NCBI RefSeq assembly: GCF_002952055.1
Contig: NZ_CP021255.1
Coordinates: forward strand, 1,835,501-1,899,500
Source of the DNA: Desulfobulbus oralis
GTDB lineage: Bacteria; Desulfobacterota; Desulfobulbia; Desulfobulbales; Desulfobulbaceae
Length of the DNA stretch: 64,000 nt
Direction: 5' to 3'
Part shown: positions 51,678 to 61,157 of the stretch, piece by piece
How the letters are laid out: every line of letters begins with the position of its first letter
Numbering within the stretch: the first letter of the stretch is position 1
Notes under the pieces: model-generated
The model's database searches: none
Seen by the model: only the letters and a program-made list of their open reading frames with translations
What the model was told of the DNA's origin: nothing
Translations under genes and position numbers: made by a program

Positions 51678-51948
51678 GCATCAGCAGAAAGAAAAGGCGG
51701 GTGTCGTGAGGGGCTGCCTTTTTGCGGCAGTGCAGGCTGTGCGGCCCGGGATCACCGAACCTTTACCGTGCCCTGAATCCAGGGCGGCTTACCCTTGGGC
51801 CACCAATTGGGAGCCGTTCCGGCCGCTTTGAGGGCCGCCCCGGCAAAAACCGGGAAGATCCGCGGCCAGCGCCAAAAGCCCTGCCGTGCACTGCTGTTCA
51901 AAGCGCTCATTCTCCAAAGTTTCGACTCAGCCTTTAAGGAGCATGGTC

Positions 51949-53337
51949 ATGCATAGGCGCCTGTTCATAGATGGCTGGCGGCATGCTGTAGCGCTGCCCA
52001 TAGTGCGCGGGATAAAGGCGGGCGCCATTGCGCTGACCCTGTTTTTTGCTTTGTCGGTATCAGCCTCTGCGGCCGCTGATGTGGCTGCCCTGCGGCAGAA
52101 GGCGGAACAGGGGGATGCGACGGCGCAGTATGGCCTATGCATGGCATATTTCAAAGGCAAGGGCCTTGCCCAGGATGACAGGCAGGCCTTTGAATGGTGC
52201 CACAAGGCGGCGAAACAGGGCCACGCCAGGGCACAGGCCGCACTGGGTATGTATTACGAAGACGGCATTGGAATCGCCCAAGACAAGGCTAAGGCGGCGC
52301 ACTGGTATCAGAAGGCGGCAGAGCAGGGTTCTCGCTTTGCACAGCACTGTTTGGGAGTGCTTTATTACAATGGCGAGGGGATTGAACAGGACAAGCAAAA
52401 GGCCGTGTACTGGTTTCAAAAGGCGGCGGAGCAGGGACATGCTGCCGCGCAGGGTGCGCTAGGCGTGTGTTACGAACAAGGCATTGGAATCGCCCAGGAC
52501 GAGGCCAGGGCGGCGTACTGGTATCGGAAGGCGGCAGAGCAGGGTTTTGCCACAGCGCAGCTCTGTCTGGGGCAGCTCTATTACTACGGCGAAGACCTTG
52601 AACAGGACAAGCAAAAGGCCGTGTACTGGTTCCAGAAGGCAGCGGAACAGGGCCATGCCAAGGCTCAGTACAATATTGGATTTATGTACCACAATGGCGA
52701 GGCTGTCCCCAAGGATGATGTCCGCGCGCTGGAGTGGTTTCAAAAGGCAGCCGGGCAAGGACTGGCCGAAGCCCAGTACACACTGGGCGGCATGTATTAC
52801 TATGGTCTGGGTGTGGCTCGAGATTATGCTCAGGCAGCACAGTGGGCAGGCAAGGCTGCAGCGCAGGATTTTGTGGAGGCCCAACAGGTAATGGGGATGA
52901 TGTACTGTTACGGCCGGGGTGTAGACAAGGACTATGCCCAGGCGGCGCAGTGGTGGCGCAAGGCGGCGGAGCAGGGAGATGTAACTGCCCAGCGTGGCTT
53001 GGGAGCCCTGTATGCTCTTGGTCAGGGCGTTGAGCGCGATTACGGGCAGGCTGCCAGTTGGTGGGGCAAGGCAGCGGGGCAGGGCGAGGCCAAAGCCCAG
53101 TATGCTTTGGGCATGCTGTACGCGCTGGGCAAGGGGGTAGCGCAAGACAGCCGGCTTGCGGCAGAATGGCTTGGCAAGTCGGCGGCCCAGGGAGATGAAG
53201 ATGCCGCAAAGGCCCTGCAGCTTCTGCAACAAGAGGGCATCGAGGCGCTTGTCGAAAAGTACAACACGGTAACAGTCACCCTGTTTGAAGGGGATATCAT
53301 ATTTGACAAGGGGATCAGGATTATAACGCCCAAATAG
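51949..53337 (+). CDS. Exported Sel1-repeat protein
   Basis: The product has 462 residues: a basic leader and signal segment (IKAGAIALTLFFALSVSASA), then ten complete 36-residue Sel1-like repeats (KAAEQGxAxAQ...LGxxYxxGxG) and one partial, followed by a beta-type tail ending GDIIFDKGIRIITPK. Sel1 repeats build solenoids for protein contacts. Repeats 2-3 and 4-5 are similar at DNA level, as a 216-base tandem duplication. The ATG at 51949 is chosen over 51943 because AAGGAG is 7 bases away. Confidence 0.85.
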   Translation: MHRRLFIDGWRHAVALPIVRGIKAGAIALTLFFALSVSASAAADVAALRQKAEQGDATAQYGLCMAYFKGKGLAQDDRQAFEWCHKAAKQGHARAQAALGMYYEDGIGIAQDKAKAAHWYQKAAEQGSRFAQHCLGVLYYNGEGIEQDKQKAVYWFQKAAEQGHAAAQGALGVCYEQGIGIAQDEARAAYWYRKAAEQGFATAQLCLGQLYYYGEDLEQDKQKAVYWFQKAAEQGHAKAQYNIGFMYHNGEAVPKDDVRALEWFQKAAGQGLAEAQYTLGGMYYYGLGVARDYAQAAQWAGKAAAQDFVEAQQVMGMMYCYGRGVDKDYAQAAQWWRKAAEQGDVTAQRGLGALYALGQGVERDYGQAASWWGKAAGQGEAKAQYALGMLYALGKGVAQDSRLAAEWLGKSAAQGDEDAAKALQLLQQEGIEALVEKYNTVTVTLFEGDIIFDKGIRIITPK

Positions 53338-53410
53338 CCCTCGTGCGATTTGCTGTTGTCTTTCCCCGGCAATGAAAGATTTTCCGTATATGAGAAAGAA
53401 ATGGTTGTGA

Positions 53411-53446
53411 GCGGGGCAGCGGGAAGCTGGCCCCGCGGCCGTTTTT
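53411..53446 (+). terminator. Probable terminator of the Sel1-repeat gene
   Basis: GCGGGGC (53411-53417) pairs with GCCCCGC (53430-53436), with AGC/GCT inside and five T at 53442-53446. It precedes the grpE promoter. Confidence 0.6.
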
Positions 53447-53527
53447 GTTTCCTGTCAAGGATTCTCAGCGCCTGCAGTCCTGTTTTTTCCGGCCCGTCCG
53501 GAAGCCGTGTTTTCCCCGGCCGGCCTG

Positions 53528-53556
53528 TTGACACCGCAAAACGGCGTCCTTATCAT
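53528..53556 (+). promoter_or_regulatory. Sigma70-type promoter of grpE-dnaK
   Basis: TTGACA (53528-53533), a 17-base spacer, then TATCAT (53551-53556). Expected start near 53563, about 60 bases before grpE. No CIRCE element and no clear sigma32-type box is seen. Confidence 0.7.
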
Positions 53557-53558
53557 TG

Positions 53559-53581
53559 CCGCAGATTTGAGCGATCTGCGG
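53559..53581 (+). promoter_or_regulatory. Perfect 8-bp palindrome at the grpE transcription start
   Basis: CCGCAGAT and ATCTGCGG flank a 7-base centre, spanning the predicted start site. It can be an operator for a dimeric repressor or a 5'-terminal mRNA hairpin that could sense temperature or stabilise the message. Confidence 0.5.
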
Positions 53582-53623
53582 GGTTTTGCAAACGGCCGCA
53601 GGCATTTTTTTGCAGGTCATCCC

Positions 53624-54250
53624 ATGACGAGAAGACACAGAAGCAAGAGGGTGAAGGTGGAGAATGAAAAACAGCGGCAGAGTGCGGCTCCCGATACCGC
53701 TCCGGTAGAGGAGGAGCGGGTGGCAGGCGCTGCAACGGAGGACGCCGCCCAGCCGGAAGACAGTCTGGAAACCGGGGCCGAAGCGCCAGCCAGCCAGGAA
53801 GAGGCGCTCGCAGAGGAACTGGCCACGGTAAAGGAACAGCTCATGCGCCTGGCTGCCGAATTCGACAACTACAAGAAGCGTATGAAAAACGAGCAGGACA
53901 AGCTTGTCAAATATGCGGGCGAGAACATCCTGCGCGACATGCTGCCCACTGTGGACAATCTGGAACGGGCGCTGGAGCAGGGCAAAAAGGAAGATCAGCT
54001 CAGGGGCCTGATGGAAGGTGTGGAGTTGACCCACAAGAGTCTTTTGGCAGCCCTCAAACGCTATGGCGTGGAGCCGGTCGAGTGCCTGGGCCAGCCCTTC
54101 AACCCGGAAGAGCAGGATGCCCTGAGCATGACCGCCGACAGTGAGGTCCCGGCCAACCATGTGCTGACCGAGTACGCGAAGGGTTACCGCTTCAAGGATC
54201 GTATGCTGCGCCATGCGCAGGTGGTGGTTTCGAGCGGCCCGGCGGCCTGA
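53624..54250 (+). CDS. grpE: Nucleotide exchange factor GrpE
   Basis: Co-chaperone that releases ADP from DnaK. It has 208 residues. An acidic, Lys/Arg-started N-terminal tail (about 65 residues) is followed by the long coiled coil (EELATVKEQLMRLAAEFDNY onward) and the C-terminal beta domain with VEPVECLGQPFNPEEQDAL and GYRFKDRMLRHAQVVVS. The ATG at 53624 gives a full-length GrpE. It has a promoter of its own and dnaK follows 58 bases downstream. Confidence 0.93.
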   Translation: MTRRHRSKRVKVENEKQRQSAAPDTAPVEEERVAGAATEDAAQPEDSLETGAEAPASQEEALAEELATVKEQLMRLAAEFDNYKKRMKNEQDKLVKYAGENILRDMLPTVDNLERALEQGKKEDQLRGLMEGVELTHKSLLAALKRYGVEPVECLGQPFNPEEQDALSMTADSEVPANHVLTEYAKGYRFKDRMLRHAQVVVSSGPAA

Positions 54251-54308
54251 ACGGAACAACGTTTTGTAACGATACATTCATATTACTGACAACAAGGAGA
54301 GAACGAGC

Positions 54309-56234
54309 ATGGGCAAGATTATTGGCATTGATTTGGGAACCACCAACTCCTGCGTGGCCATTATGGAGGGCGGCGAGCCCAAGGTGATCGAGAACAGTGA
54401 AGGCAACCGCACCACCCCTTCGATCGTGGCCTTTACCGACAGCGGCGAGCGGCTGGTTGGCCAGGTGGCCAAACGTCAGGCCGTGACCAACCCGTCCCGC
54501 ACCCTGTTTGCCATCAAACGTCTGATCGGCCGCAAGTTCACCGACCCGGAGGTGCGCAAGTCCGTTGAAGTCAGCCCCTTTGAGATTGTGGAAGGGCCGA
54601 ACGGCGATGCGGTGGTCCGGGTGGAGGGCAAGACCTATTCGGCGGCCGAAATCTCGGCCATGATTCTGGGCAAGATGAAGCAGACCGCCGAGGAGTATCT
54701 GGGCGACACGGTCACCGAGGCGGTTGTCACCGTGCCGGCCTACTTCAACGACGCCCAGCGTCAGGCCACCAAGGATGCCGGCAAGATCGCCGGTTTGAAC
54801 GTGCAGCGCATCATCAACGAGCCGACCGCCGCTTCCCTGGCCTATGGTCTGGACAAGAAGGGCGAGGAGAAAATCGCGGTCTTTGACCTGGGCGGCGGCA
54901 CCTTTGATATTTCCATTCTGGAGATCGGCGACGGCGTGTTCGAGGTCAAGTCCACGAACGGCGATACCTTCCTGGGCGGCGAAGACTTCGACATGCGTAT
55001 CGTCAACTGGCTGGCCGACGAGTTCAAGCGCGAGAACGGCATTGACCTCCGAAACGACAAGATGGCCCTGCAGCGTCTGAAGGAAGAGGCGGAAAAGGCC
55101 AAGAAGGAACTGTCCACGGCCAAGGAGACGGACATCAATCTGCCCTTCATCACCGCCGACGCGAGCGGCCCCAAGCACCTGAACCTGAAGCTGAACCGCG
55201 CCAAGCTGGAAGATCTGGTCGATGACCTGATCGACCGCTGCGAAGGCCCCTGCCGTACCGCGCTGCAGGACGCCGGCCTGTCCGCTGCCGATATCAACGA
55301 GGTCATTCTGGTGGGCGGCATGACCCGCATGCCCAAGGTGCAGGACAAGGTCAAGGCCATTTTCGGCAAGGAGCCGCATCGCGGCGTCAACCCGGACGAG
55401 GTCGTGGCCATGGGTGCGGCCATTCAGGGCGGCGTGCTGAAGGGCGATGTGAAGGACGTGCTGCTGCTGGATGTGACCCCGCTGTCTCTGGGCATTGAGA
55501 CCCTGGGCGGGGTCATGACCAGGCTGATAGACAAGAACACCACGGTGCCGACCAAGAAGAGTCAGGTCTTTTCCACCGCGGCCGACAATCAGCCGGCTGT
55601 CTCCATCCATGTGCTCCAGGGCGAGCGGGAGATGGCAGGGGACAACAAGAGCATCGGCCGTTTCGATCTGGCCGACATTCCGCCGGCCCCCCGCGGCGTG
55701 CCGCAGATCGAGGTGACCTTTGATCTGGATGCGAACGGCATCCTGTCGGTCTCGGCCAAGGATCTGGGTACGGGCAAGGAGCAGTCCATCAGGATTACCG
55801 CTTCCTCTGGCTTGTCGGAAGCCGAGATCGAGCGCATGAAGAAGGACGCCGAGCTGCACGCCGACGAGGACCGGAAGAAGAAGGAGCTGATCGACGCCAG
55901 GAACAACGCCGACTCCATGATTCATATGACCACAAAGAGCCTGCAGGAGCTGGGCGACAAGGTCGATGCCGCCACCAAGGCCAATGTGGAGGGCGAGATC
56001 GAGAAGCTGAAGAAGGCCATGGCGGGCGAGGACACCGCGGCCATCAAGAGCGCGACCGAGGCCCTGACCCAGGCTTCCCACAAGCTGGCCGAGATGATGT
56101 ATGCCCAGGCCTCGCAACAGCAGCAGGGCGGGGCTGGCGGCGCGGGCGCTTCGCAGCGGCAGGATGGCGCCGCTGCCAAGAAGGGCAAGGATGACGACGA
56201 TGTCGTTGACGCCGACTTTGAAGAAGTGAAGTAA
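54309..56234 (+). CDS. dnaK: Hsp70 chaperone DnaK
   Basis: ATP-driven chaperone, 641 residues. [35 protein letters not shown] and [14 protein letters not shown] are the three Hsp70 signatures. The substrate domain ([20 protein letters not shown]) and lid follow; the C-terminus ends [13 protein letters not shown] as usual for bacterial DnaK. AAGGAG precedes the ATG. A strong terminator follows, so dnaJ is not next to it. Confidence 0.98.
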   Translation: MGKIIGIDLGTTNSCVAIMEGGEPKVIENSEGNRTTPSIVAFTDSGERLVGQVAKRQAVTNPSRTLFAIKRLIGRKFTDPEVRKSVEVSPFEIVEGPNGDAVVRVEGKTYSAAEISAMILGKMKQTAEEYLGDTVTEAVVTVPAYFNDAQRQATKDAGKIAGLNVQRIINEPTAASLAYGLDKKGEEKIAVFDLGGGTFDISILEIGDGVFEVKSTNGDTFLGGEDFDMRIVNWLADEFKRENGIDLRNDKMALQRLKEEAEKAKKELSTAKETDINLPFITADASGPKHLNLKLNRAKLEDLVDDLIDRCEGPCRTALQDAGLSAADINEVILVGGMTRMPKVQDKVKAIFGKEPHRGVNPDEVVAMGAAIQGGVLKGDVKDVLLLDVTPLSLGIETLGGVMTRLIDKNTTVPTKKSQVFSTAADNQPAVSIHVLQGEREMAGDNKSIGRFDLADIPPAPRGVPQIEVTFDLDANGILSVSAKDLGTGKEQSIRITASSGLSEAEIERMKKDAELHADEDRKKKELIDARNNADSMIHMTTKSLQELGDKVDAATKANVEGEIEKLKKAMAGEDTAAIKSATEALTQASHKLAEMMYAQASQQQQGGAGGAGASQRQDGAAAKKGKDDDDVVDADFEEVK

Positions 56235-56257
56235 GCCGTTGGGATGATATGTGCTCG

Positions 56258-56290
56258 GGGAGTGTGGAGCAATCCACGCTCCCCTTTTTG
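56258..56290 (+). terminator. Rho-independent terminator after dnaK
   Basis: GGGGAGTGTGGA pairs with TCCACGCTCCCC (one G-T pair) around GCAA, followed by five T. The trpS ATG begins 22 bases later. Confidence 0.9.
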
Positions 56291-56311
56291 TCTTTTCAAA
56301 AGGGGACTTGC

Positions 56312-57280
56312 ATGCAACGTATTCTTTCCGGCATCCAGCCGTCGGGTCAGCTCCATATTGGCAATTATTTCGGGATGATGGAGCCGATGCTGAGGCACAT
56401 GGCTTCGTCCGAACTCTACGTTTTCATCGCCAACCTGCACGCCATGACCTCGGTGCAGGACAAGGAGCGGCTCGCCCAGGGCACGCTGGAGGCTGCGGCC
56501 AATTTTCTCGCTTTGGGGCTTGATCCCGAACGCTGCATCTTTTGGGTGCAATCGGATGTGCCCGAAGTCTGCGAACTGGCCTGGTTGCTCTCCGTGGTCA
56601 CACCGATGGGGCTGCTGGAGCGCTGCCACTCCTACAAGGACAAGGTGGCCAAAAAAATCCCGGCCAGCCACGGCCTTTTTGCCTACCCGGTTTTGATGGC
56701 AGCGGACATTTTGCTGTATCAACCCCATTTGGTGCCAGTGGGCAGGGATCAGAAACAGCACATCGAGGTGGCCCGTGACATCGCCGGATCCTTTAACAGC
56801 ACCTTTGGCGAAACCTTCATGCTGCCGGATGGCGAAATCAACGCAAGCACGGCCATTGTGCCTGGCCTGGACGGCCAGAAGATGTCCAAGTCCTATGACA
56901 ACACCATCCCGATTTTCGCGGATGAAAAGACGCTCCGGAAACGGGTGATGCTCATCCAGACCGACGCTACTCCGGTGGCAGAACCCAAGAATCCGGACAC
57001 CTGCAATCTGTACGCGCTCCTGAAACTCTTTGCCGCGCCGGAACGCCTGCAGGAGATTCACGACCTGTATATGCATGGCGGCGCGGCCTATGGTTATCTG
57101 AAACAGGAACTCTTCGAGCTGATCAACGCCCGCTTTGCCCCGGCGCGAGAGCGGAAAAAGGAGCTGTTGGCCAACCCGGAGCATATCCGGGACCTGCTGC
57201 GGCAGGGTGCGGAAAAGGCGCGGGAAAAAGGGGCCCGGACGCTGGCCCTGGCCCGCGAGCGCGTGGGCCAGGGGTATTGA
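56312..57280 (+). CDS. trpS: Tryptophanyl-tRNA synthetase
   Basis: Class I aminoacyl-tRNA synthetase charging tRNA-Trp. It has 322 residues. LSGIQPSGQLHIGNYFG contains the HIGH-type motif (HIGN), and GLDGQKMSKSYDNTIPIF the KMSKS loop. VGRDQKQHIEVARDIA is the dimer/ATP segment. The ATG at 56312 gives the standard start MQRILSGIQPSG. GGGGAC is the nearest ribosome site. Confidence 0.96.
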   Translation: MQRILSGIQPSGQLHIGNYFGMMEPMLRHMASSELYVFIANLHAMTSVQDKERLAQGTLEAAANFLALGLDPERCIFWVQSDVPEVCELAWLLSVVTPMGLLERCHSYKDKVAKKIPASHGLFAYPVLMAADILLYQPHLVPVGRDQKQHIEVARDIAGSFNSTFGETFMLPDGEINASTAIVPGLDGQKMSKSYDNTIPIFADEKTLRKRVMLIQTDATPVAEPKNPDTCNLYALLKLFAAPERLQEIHDLYMHGGAAYGYLKQELFELINARFAPARERKKELLANPEHIRDLLRQGAEKAREKGARTLALARERVGQGY

Positions 57281-57444
57281 AGGCGATATCCGCCCGTTCG
57301 GGAACGGTTGGAGAAAACACTTCGGATCAAAGCCGTTGTTTGCATCCTGGCCCCGCAAAGACGCATGCGCTGCACAGATGCCGGATGAAAAAACGGGAGC
57401 GGGCCGCCCGCTCTCAACATCAACCCATGCAGGAGGAGCACATC

Positions 57445-57843
57445 ATGAAGGAATTGGACGATTTTCTGGCTTCCTGGGAGGCTACGGCCGAAGGCAACCG
57501 GGCCGCCTTTCTGGCTCTGAAGGAACATCTGGAAGGCCTGGGCGCGGTCCTGAATTTTGTGCCCCGGCCTGGGATCACCTATTCGCTCAGGGCCAGCAAC
57601 CCAGCCCAGAAAAAGCGCGAGCTTTTTGTGATGGTGGACGTGATTGAAGATACGCCTCGCTGGCTTTCCGTCTGTTTCTATCAGGATCTGGTGAGCGATC
57701 CGGATGGCCGGGGCGACAGTGTGCCCGGGGGGCTCCTGGGGGAAGACGCCATATGCTTTGATATGGAGCAGGCTGATGATGGGCAGCTTCTCTATCTCAA
57801 GCGGCGTTTGGATGAGGCCTGGATGCAGGCGCAGAAAGCCTGA
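57445..57843 (+). CDS. Conserved hypothetical protein, 132 residues
   Basis: No family recognised. Compact alpha/beta protein without signal or membrane segment. It begins MKELDDFLASWEATAEGNRA and has PRPGITYSLRASNPAQKKRE, LFVMVDVIEDTPRWLSVCFY and ICFDMEQADDG. The ATG at 57445 has AGGAGGAG upstream, a strong site, so the longer frame is rejected. Confidence 0.65.
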   Translation: MKELDDFLASWEATAEGNRAAFLALKEHLEGLGAVLNFVPRPGITYSLRASNPAQKKRELFVMVDVIEDTPRWLSVCFYQDLVSDPDGRGDSVPGGLLGEDAICFDMEQADDGQLLYLKRRLDEAWMQAQKA

Positions 57844-57850
57844 AATCCGG

Positions 57851-57925
57851 AAAAGGGCAGGGCGGGATGCTGGGAGTTGGCAGCGTCAGGCGCCAACAAT
57901 CCAGCAGGAGCCCGCCATGTCCCTG
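57851..57925 (+). repeat. Second copy of the IS30-type left-end sequence
   Basis: The first 23 bases (AAAAGGGCAGGGCGGGATGC then TGG) are identical to 30520-30542. After one mismatch AGTTGGCAGCGTCA is also shared, and both end with GGAG-CCGCCATGTCC, where the transposase ATG would be. After that the two sites diverge. It is either a solo end of a lost IS30-type element or a repeat used by it. It lies between the 132-residue gene and the FabI-like gene. Confidence 0.7.
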
Positions 57926-58047
57926 GAGCCCAATTTTCTGCACTTCGGATCCGGGGCACGCCTGCGGCAACCGGCAGTGCCGCGCAGCAGGGACAACCCG
58001 TGGCCTGGGGGCCGCCCGTCCATTCAGCGAACCCACAAACAACGATT

Positions 58048-58851
58048 ATGGATTTTCTCGAACTTTCCGGCAAATATGTGGTGGTCTTCGGCCTGGCCAA
58101 CAAAAAATCCGTGGCCTGCGCCATTGCCCAGGTACTGACTCTGGCCGGAGCACGGCTGATTCAGGTGGTGCGCAGCGAAGAGCGGGCGGCAACAGCCCGC
58201 AGGCTCTTCCCCGAAAGCCTGGTCTTCTGCTGCGATGTGGCGGAGGAGGCCAACATCCTGCGCGTGCGGGACGAAATTGCGGCGGTCCTGAACGGCAGCC
58301 GCATTGACGGCCTGGCGCATGCCATCGCCTTTGCCAACTACGCGGGCGGCATCAGGCCCTTTCACGCCACGGCCAAGGCCGACTTTCTGCAGGCCATGGA
58401 TATTTCCTGCTTCTCGTTCATCTCTATTGCCAACCACTTCAGGGACCTGCTGGCGCCGACGGCTTCCGTGCTCACCATCTCCATTTCCACCACCCGCATG
58501 GCTGCGGAGAACTACGGCTACATGGCCCCCATCAAGGCCGCCCTGGAATCCTCGCTCTGCTTTCTGGCCAAGAGCTTTTCCGGCTTTTCGGAGGTCCGCT
58601 TCAACGCGGTCTGCCCGGGGCTCCTCAAAACCTCGGCCTCTGCCGGCATTCCCGGCTATATCGACAGCTATCTCTTTGCCGAAAAGGCCACCCTGCGCAA
58701 GCGGGCCCTCAGTACCATGGAGGCGGCCAATGCAGCGGCCTTTCTCCTCTCCCCCCGCTCCTCCGGCATCACCGGCCAGTGTTTGGTGGTGGACGCCGGC
58801 ATGGGAATGAATTACTTTGACCGGGAAATCGTAAACGGCGCGAACCGCTGA
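58048..58851 (+). CDS. Enoyl-ACP reductase-like SDR protein (FabI type)
   Basis: The product has 267 residues. [20 protein letters not shown] is the FabI-type cofactor start (G-x-x-x-x-x-S). [12 protein letters not shown] lies in the middle, and [20 protein letters not shown] holds the Tyr-x6-Lys pair of Fab[16 protein letters not shown] is the usual C-terminal segment. FabI reduces enoyl-ACP to acyl-ACP with NAD(P)H. Its location before the ole genes suggests it feeds the acyl substrates. It may differ from housekeeping FabI in substrate. Confidence 0.85.
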   Translation: MDFLELSGKYVVVFGLANKKSVACAIAQVLTLAGARLIQVVRSEERAATARRLFPESLVFCCDVAEEANILRVRDEIAAVLNGSRIDGLAHAIAFANYAGGIRPFHATAKADFLQAMDISCFSFISIANHFRDLLAPTASVLTISISTTRMAAENYGYMAPIKAALESSLCFLAKSFSGFSEVRFNAVCPGLLKTSASAGIPGYIDSYLFAEKATLRKRALSTMEAANAAAFLLSPRSSGITGQCLVVDAGMGMNYFDREIVNGANR

Positions 58852-58924
58852 AGGCCGGGTGACAAACCAGCGTCAGCTCTCCGGCATGCGGTTGTGTGTG
58901 CCCCCTTGTGCGCGAGGAACAATC

Positions 58925-59233
58925 ATGAAGGCGACAAAACCGGCCGACTTTCTGCTCCGTTTCTGGGCGATGCTCAGGCACAGCAAACGGATTTTTCTGG
59001 CCAGAAGCACACCGCTCCCGGTCAAGCTGGTACTGGCCCTGGGGCTTTTATACTGCATCTCGCCCTGGGATCTCCTTCCTGAATGGCTGCCGGTCCTCGG
59101 CGTGATGGATGATCTGGCCCTGGCGGCGCTCCTGATCGGCTGGGCCAATACCTTCAGCCTGCCTGACGACGATGGGGAAGAGCCCAAGGCCAGCGCCCAG
59201 GGCCGTCCGGACACCGACAGGCGGTCTTGCTGA
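58925..59233 (+). CDS. YkvA-like DUF1232 membrane protein
   Basis: The product has 102 residues. The core is LLYCISPWDLLPEWLPVLGV followed by MDDLALAALLIGWA, the DUF1232 signature of a short amphipathic/membrane hairpin. The tail is hydrophilic. Function unknown. Its TGA shares one base with the oleA ATG, so it is coupled to the ole genes. Whether it has a role in hydrocarbon handling is open. Confidence 0.8.
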   Translation: MKATKPADFLLRFWAMLRHSKRIFLARSTPLPVKLVLALGLLYCISPWDLLPEWLPVLGVMDDLALAALLIGWANTFSLPDDDGEEPKASAQGRPDTDRRSC

Positions 59234-60264
59234 TGCACTACCAGAAGGTCTGTCTGCACAGCTTTGGTCTGGCCCTGCCGCCCAGGGTGCTGAGTTCGGA
59301 GGAGATCGAAGCCGAACTGGCGCCGCTCTACAGCCGCCTGAAACTCCCGGCCGGCCGGCTGGAGCTGATGACCGGCATCAGGACCCGGCGCTTCTGGCCG
59401 GAGGGCACGCGGCCCAGCGAGGCGGCCTCTCTGGCGGGCGAAGAGGCGCTGGTTCGCTCCGGCCTTGACCGCGCGGCTATCGGCGCTCTGATCTTCAGCT
59501 CAGTCAGCCGCGACATGATGGAGCCGGCCACGGCCTCCTTTGTGCACCGCCGCCTGGGCCTGCCCGCTGCCTGCCAGATTTTCGACCTCTCGAACGCCTG
59601 CCTGGGCTTCCTGAACGGCATGATGCTGGTGGCCAACATGCTGGAGCTGGGCCAGATACAGGCCGGGCTGGTGGTGGCGGGGGAGACCGCCGAAGATCTG
59701 CTGGCCTCCACCCTGCGCCGCATGCTTGGCGACCCGAGCCTCAGCCGCAGGAGCATCAAGCCGCTCTTCGCCTCGCTCACCATCGGTTCCGGGGCCGTGG
59801 CGCTGGTCATGACGCGAAAGGATTTTGCCGACAGCGGCCACCGACTCTGCGGCGGCGCCTACCGGGCCAACAGCGGTTGGAACCACCTCTGCCAGGGCGG
59901 CAGTTCGGAACAGGGCACCCTCATGTCCACGGATTCCGAGGAGCTGCTGGTGCACGGCATAGAAACCGCAGCCGCCTGCTGGCGGCAGTTTTCCGCGGAG
60001 CTGGGCTGGACAGCGGACAGCATCCAGCGCTTTTTCTGCCATCAGGTGGGCCGGGCCCATGCGGCGCGGCTCTTTGCCGCCCTGCAGCTTGACCCGGCCA
60101 GAAATTTCGAGACCCTGCCCATCCTGGGCAATGTCGGCTCGGTGTCCGCACCGCTCACCATGGCCTGCGGCATCGAGGCCGGCCAACTGCTGCCCGGCCA
60201 GCGGGCCGCCCTGTTGGGCATCGGCTCGGGCATCAACTCGCTCATGCTGGGAGTGGAATGGTGA
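59233..60264 (+). CDS. oleA: OleA, thiolase-type acyl-CoA condensing enzyme
   Basis: Head-to-head Claisen condensation of two long acyl-CoAs to a beta-keto acid, the first step of olefin synthesis. It has 343 residues. FDLSNACLGFLNGM holds the nucleophile Cys. SSVSRDMMEPATASFVHRRL carries the Glu characteristic of OleA. FFCHQVGRAHAARLF is the His site, and LPILGNVGSVSAPLTMACGI the Asn site. FabH-like proteins lack the first Glu, so OleA is the better call, backed by the downstream genes. Confidence 0.92.
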   Translation: MHYQKVCLHSFGLALPPRVLSSEEIEAELAPLYSRLKLPAGRLELMTGIRTRRFWPEGTRPSEAASLAGEEALVRSGLDRAAIGALIFSSVSRDMMEPATASFVHRRLGLPAACQIFDLSNACLGFLNGMMLVANMLELGQIQAGLVVAGETAEDLLASTLRRMLGDPSLSRRSIKPLFASLTIGSGAVALVMTRKDFADSGHRLCGGAYRANSGWNHLCQGGSSEQGTLMSTDSEELLVHGIETAAACWRQFSAELGWTADSIQRFFCHQVGRAHAARLFAALQLDPARNFETLPILGNVGSVSAPLTMACGIEAGQLLPGQRAALLGIGSGINSLMLGVEW

Positions 60265-61157
60265 ATCCCGATCCACAGCTTGCCGAATTTCCCTACCAGC
60301 CCCATTTCGCCGACATCGGCGCGCATCGCCTCGCCTATCTGGATGAAGGACCGGAGGAGGATAGGGCGGCGCCGGTTCTGGTCATGCTCCACGGCAACCC
60401 GAGCTGGTCCTACCTGTTCCGGAATCTGGTCGCGCGCCTGCGCGGGCGCTTTCGTTGCATCGTGCCGGATCATCTGGGCTGCGGGTTTTCCGACAAACCG
60501 CAGGCAGCCTCCTACCGGCTCGCCATGCACATCGACAATCTGGAGGCACTGCTGGCTGCTCTGGGCATCGGGCGCTGCGGCCTCGTCGTCCACGACTGGG
60601 GCGGGGCCATCGGCATGGGCTGGGCGGTGCGGCATCCCGGGCGGGTGGCCGCGATGGTGGTCTGCAACACCGCGGCCTTCCGCTCCGGGCAGATACCGCG
60701 CCGTATTGCCCTCTGCCGCCTGCCACTCCTGGGTCCCCTGGCCGTGCGCGGCCTGAATGCCTTTGTTCAGGCGGCCACCCTCATGGCGGTGCGCCGGCGG
60801 ATGCGGCCGGAAATTGCCGCCGGCTTTGCCGCGCCCTACGATTCCTGGGCCAGGCGGGTGGCGATTCTGCGCTTTGTGCAGGATATTCCCATGCAGCCCG
60901 CCCATCCCAGCTGGGCCACCCTTGTGGCCATCGAAGCGGCGCTGCCCACGCTTGCCGACAAGCCGCTCCTGCTCGCCTGGGGCGGCCGCGATTTCTGCTT
61001 TGGCCGGGATTTCTACGAGGAGTGGCGCCGCCGCTTTCCCCATGCCGAGGCCCACTGGTTTCCAGAAGCCGGGCACTATCTCTTTGAAGACGCGGGGGCG
61101 GAGATTTTTCCGCTCATCGACGATTTTTGTTCCCGCAACTTGAGGAAACAGGCATGA
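60258..61157 (+). CDS. oleB: OleB, alpha/beta-hydrolase
   Basis: OleB works as a beta-lactone decarboxylase, releasing the cis-olefin. It has 299 residues. VLVMLHGNPSWSYLFRNLV is the oxyanion-hole region and LVVHDWGGAIGMGWAVRHP the nucleophile elbow with Asp, as in haloalkane dehalogenase-like folds. The acid His is in FPEAGHYLFEDAG. It overlaps oleA by 7 bases and oleC by 4. Confidence 0.9.
   Translation: MVNPDPQLAEFPYQPHFADIGAHRLAYLDEGPEEDRAAPVLVMLHGNPSWSYLFRNLVARLRGRFRCIVPDHLGCGFSDKPQAASYRLAMHIDNLEALLAALGIGRCGLVVHDWGGAIGMGWAVRHPGRVAAMVVCNTAAFRSGQIPRRIALCRLPLLGPLAVRGLNAFVQAATLMAVRRRMRPEIAAGFAAPYDSWARRVAILRFVQDIPMQPAHPSWATLVAIEAALPTLADKPLLLAWGGRDFCFGRDFYEEWRRRFPHAEAHWFPEAGHYLFEDAGAEIFPLIDDFCSRNLRKQA

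Noticed and set aside
53457-53623. CIRCE or sigma32 element before grpE
   Set aside because: No TTAGCACTC-N9-GAGTGCTAA and no clear heat-shock -35/-10 found; only the sigma70-like promoter and another palindrome are seen.
54192-56117. 641-codon open frame antisense to dnaK
   Set aside because: A well-known artefact of GC-rich dnaK genes: the codon bias leaves the opposite strand open. The residues are low-complexity His/Gly/Leu without family motifs.
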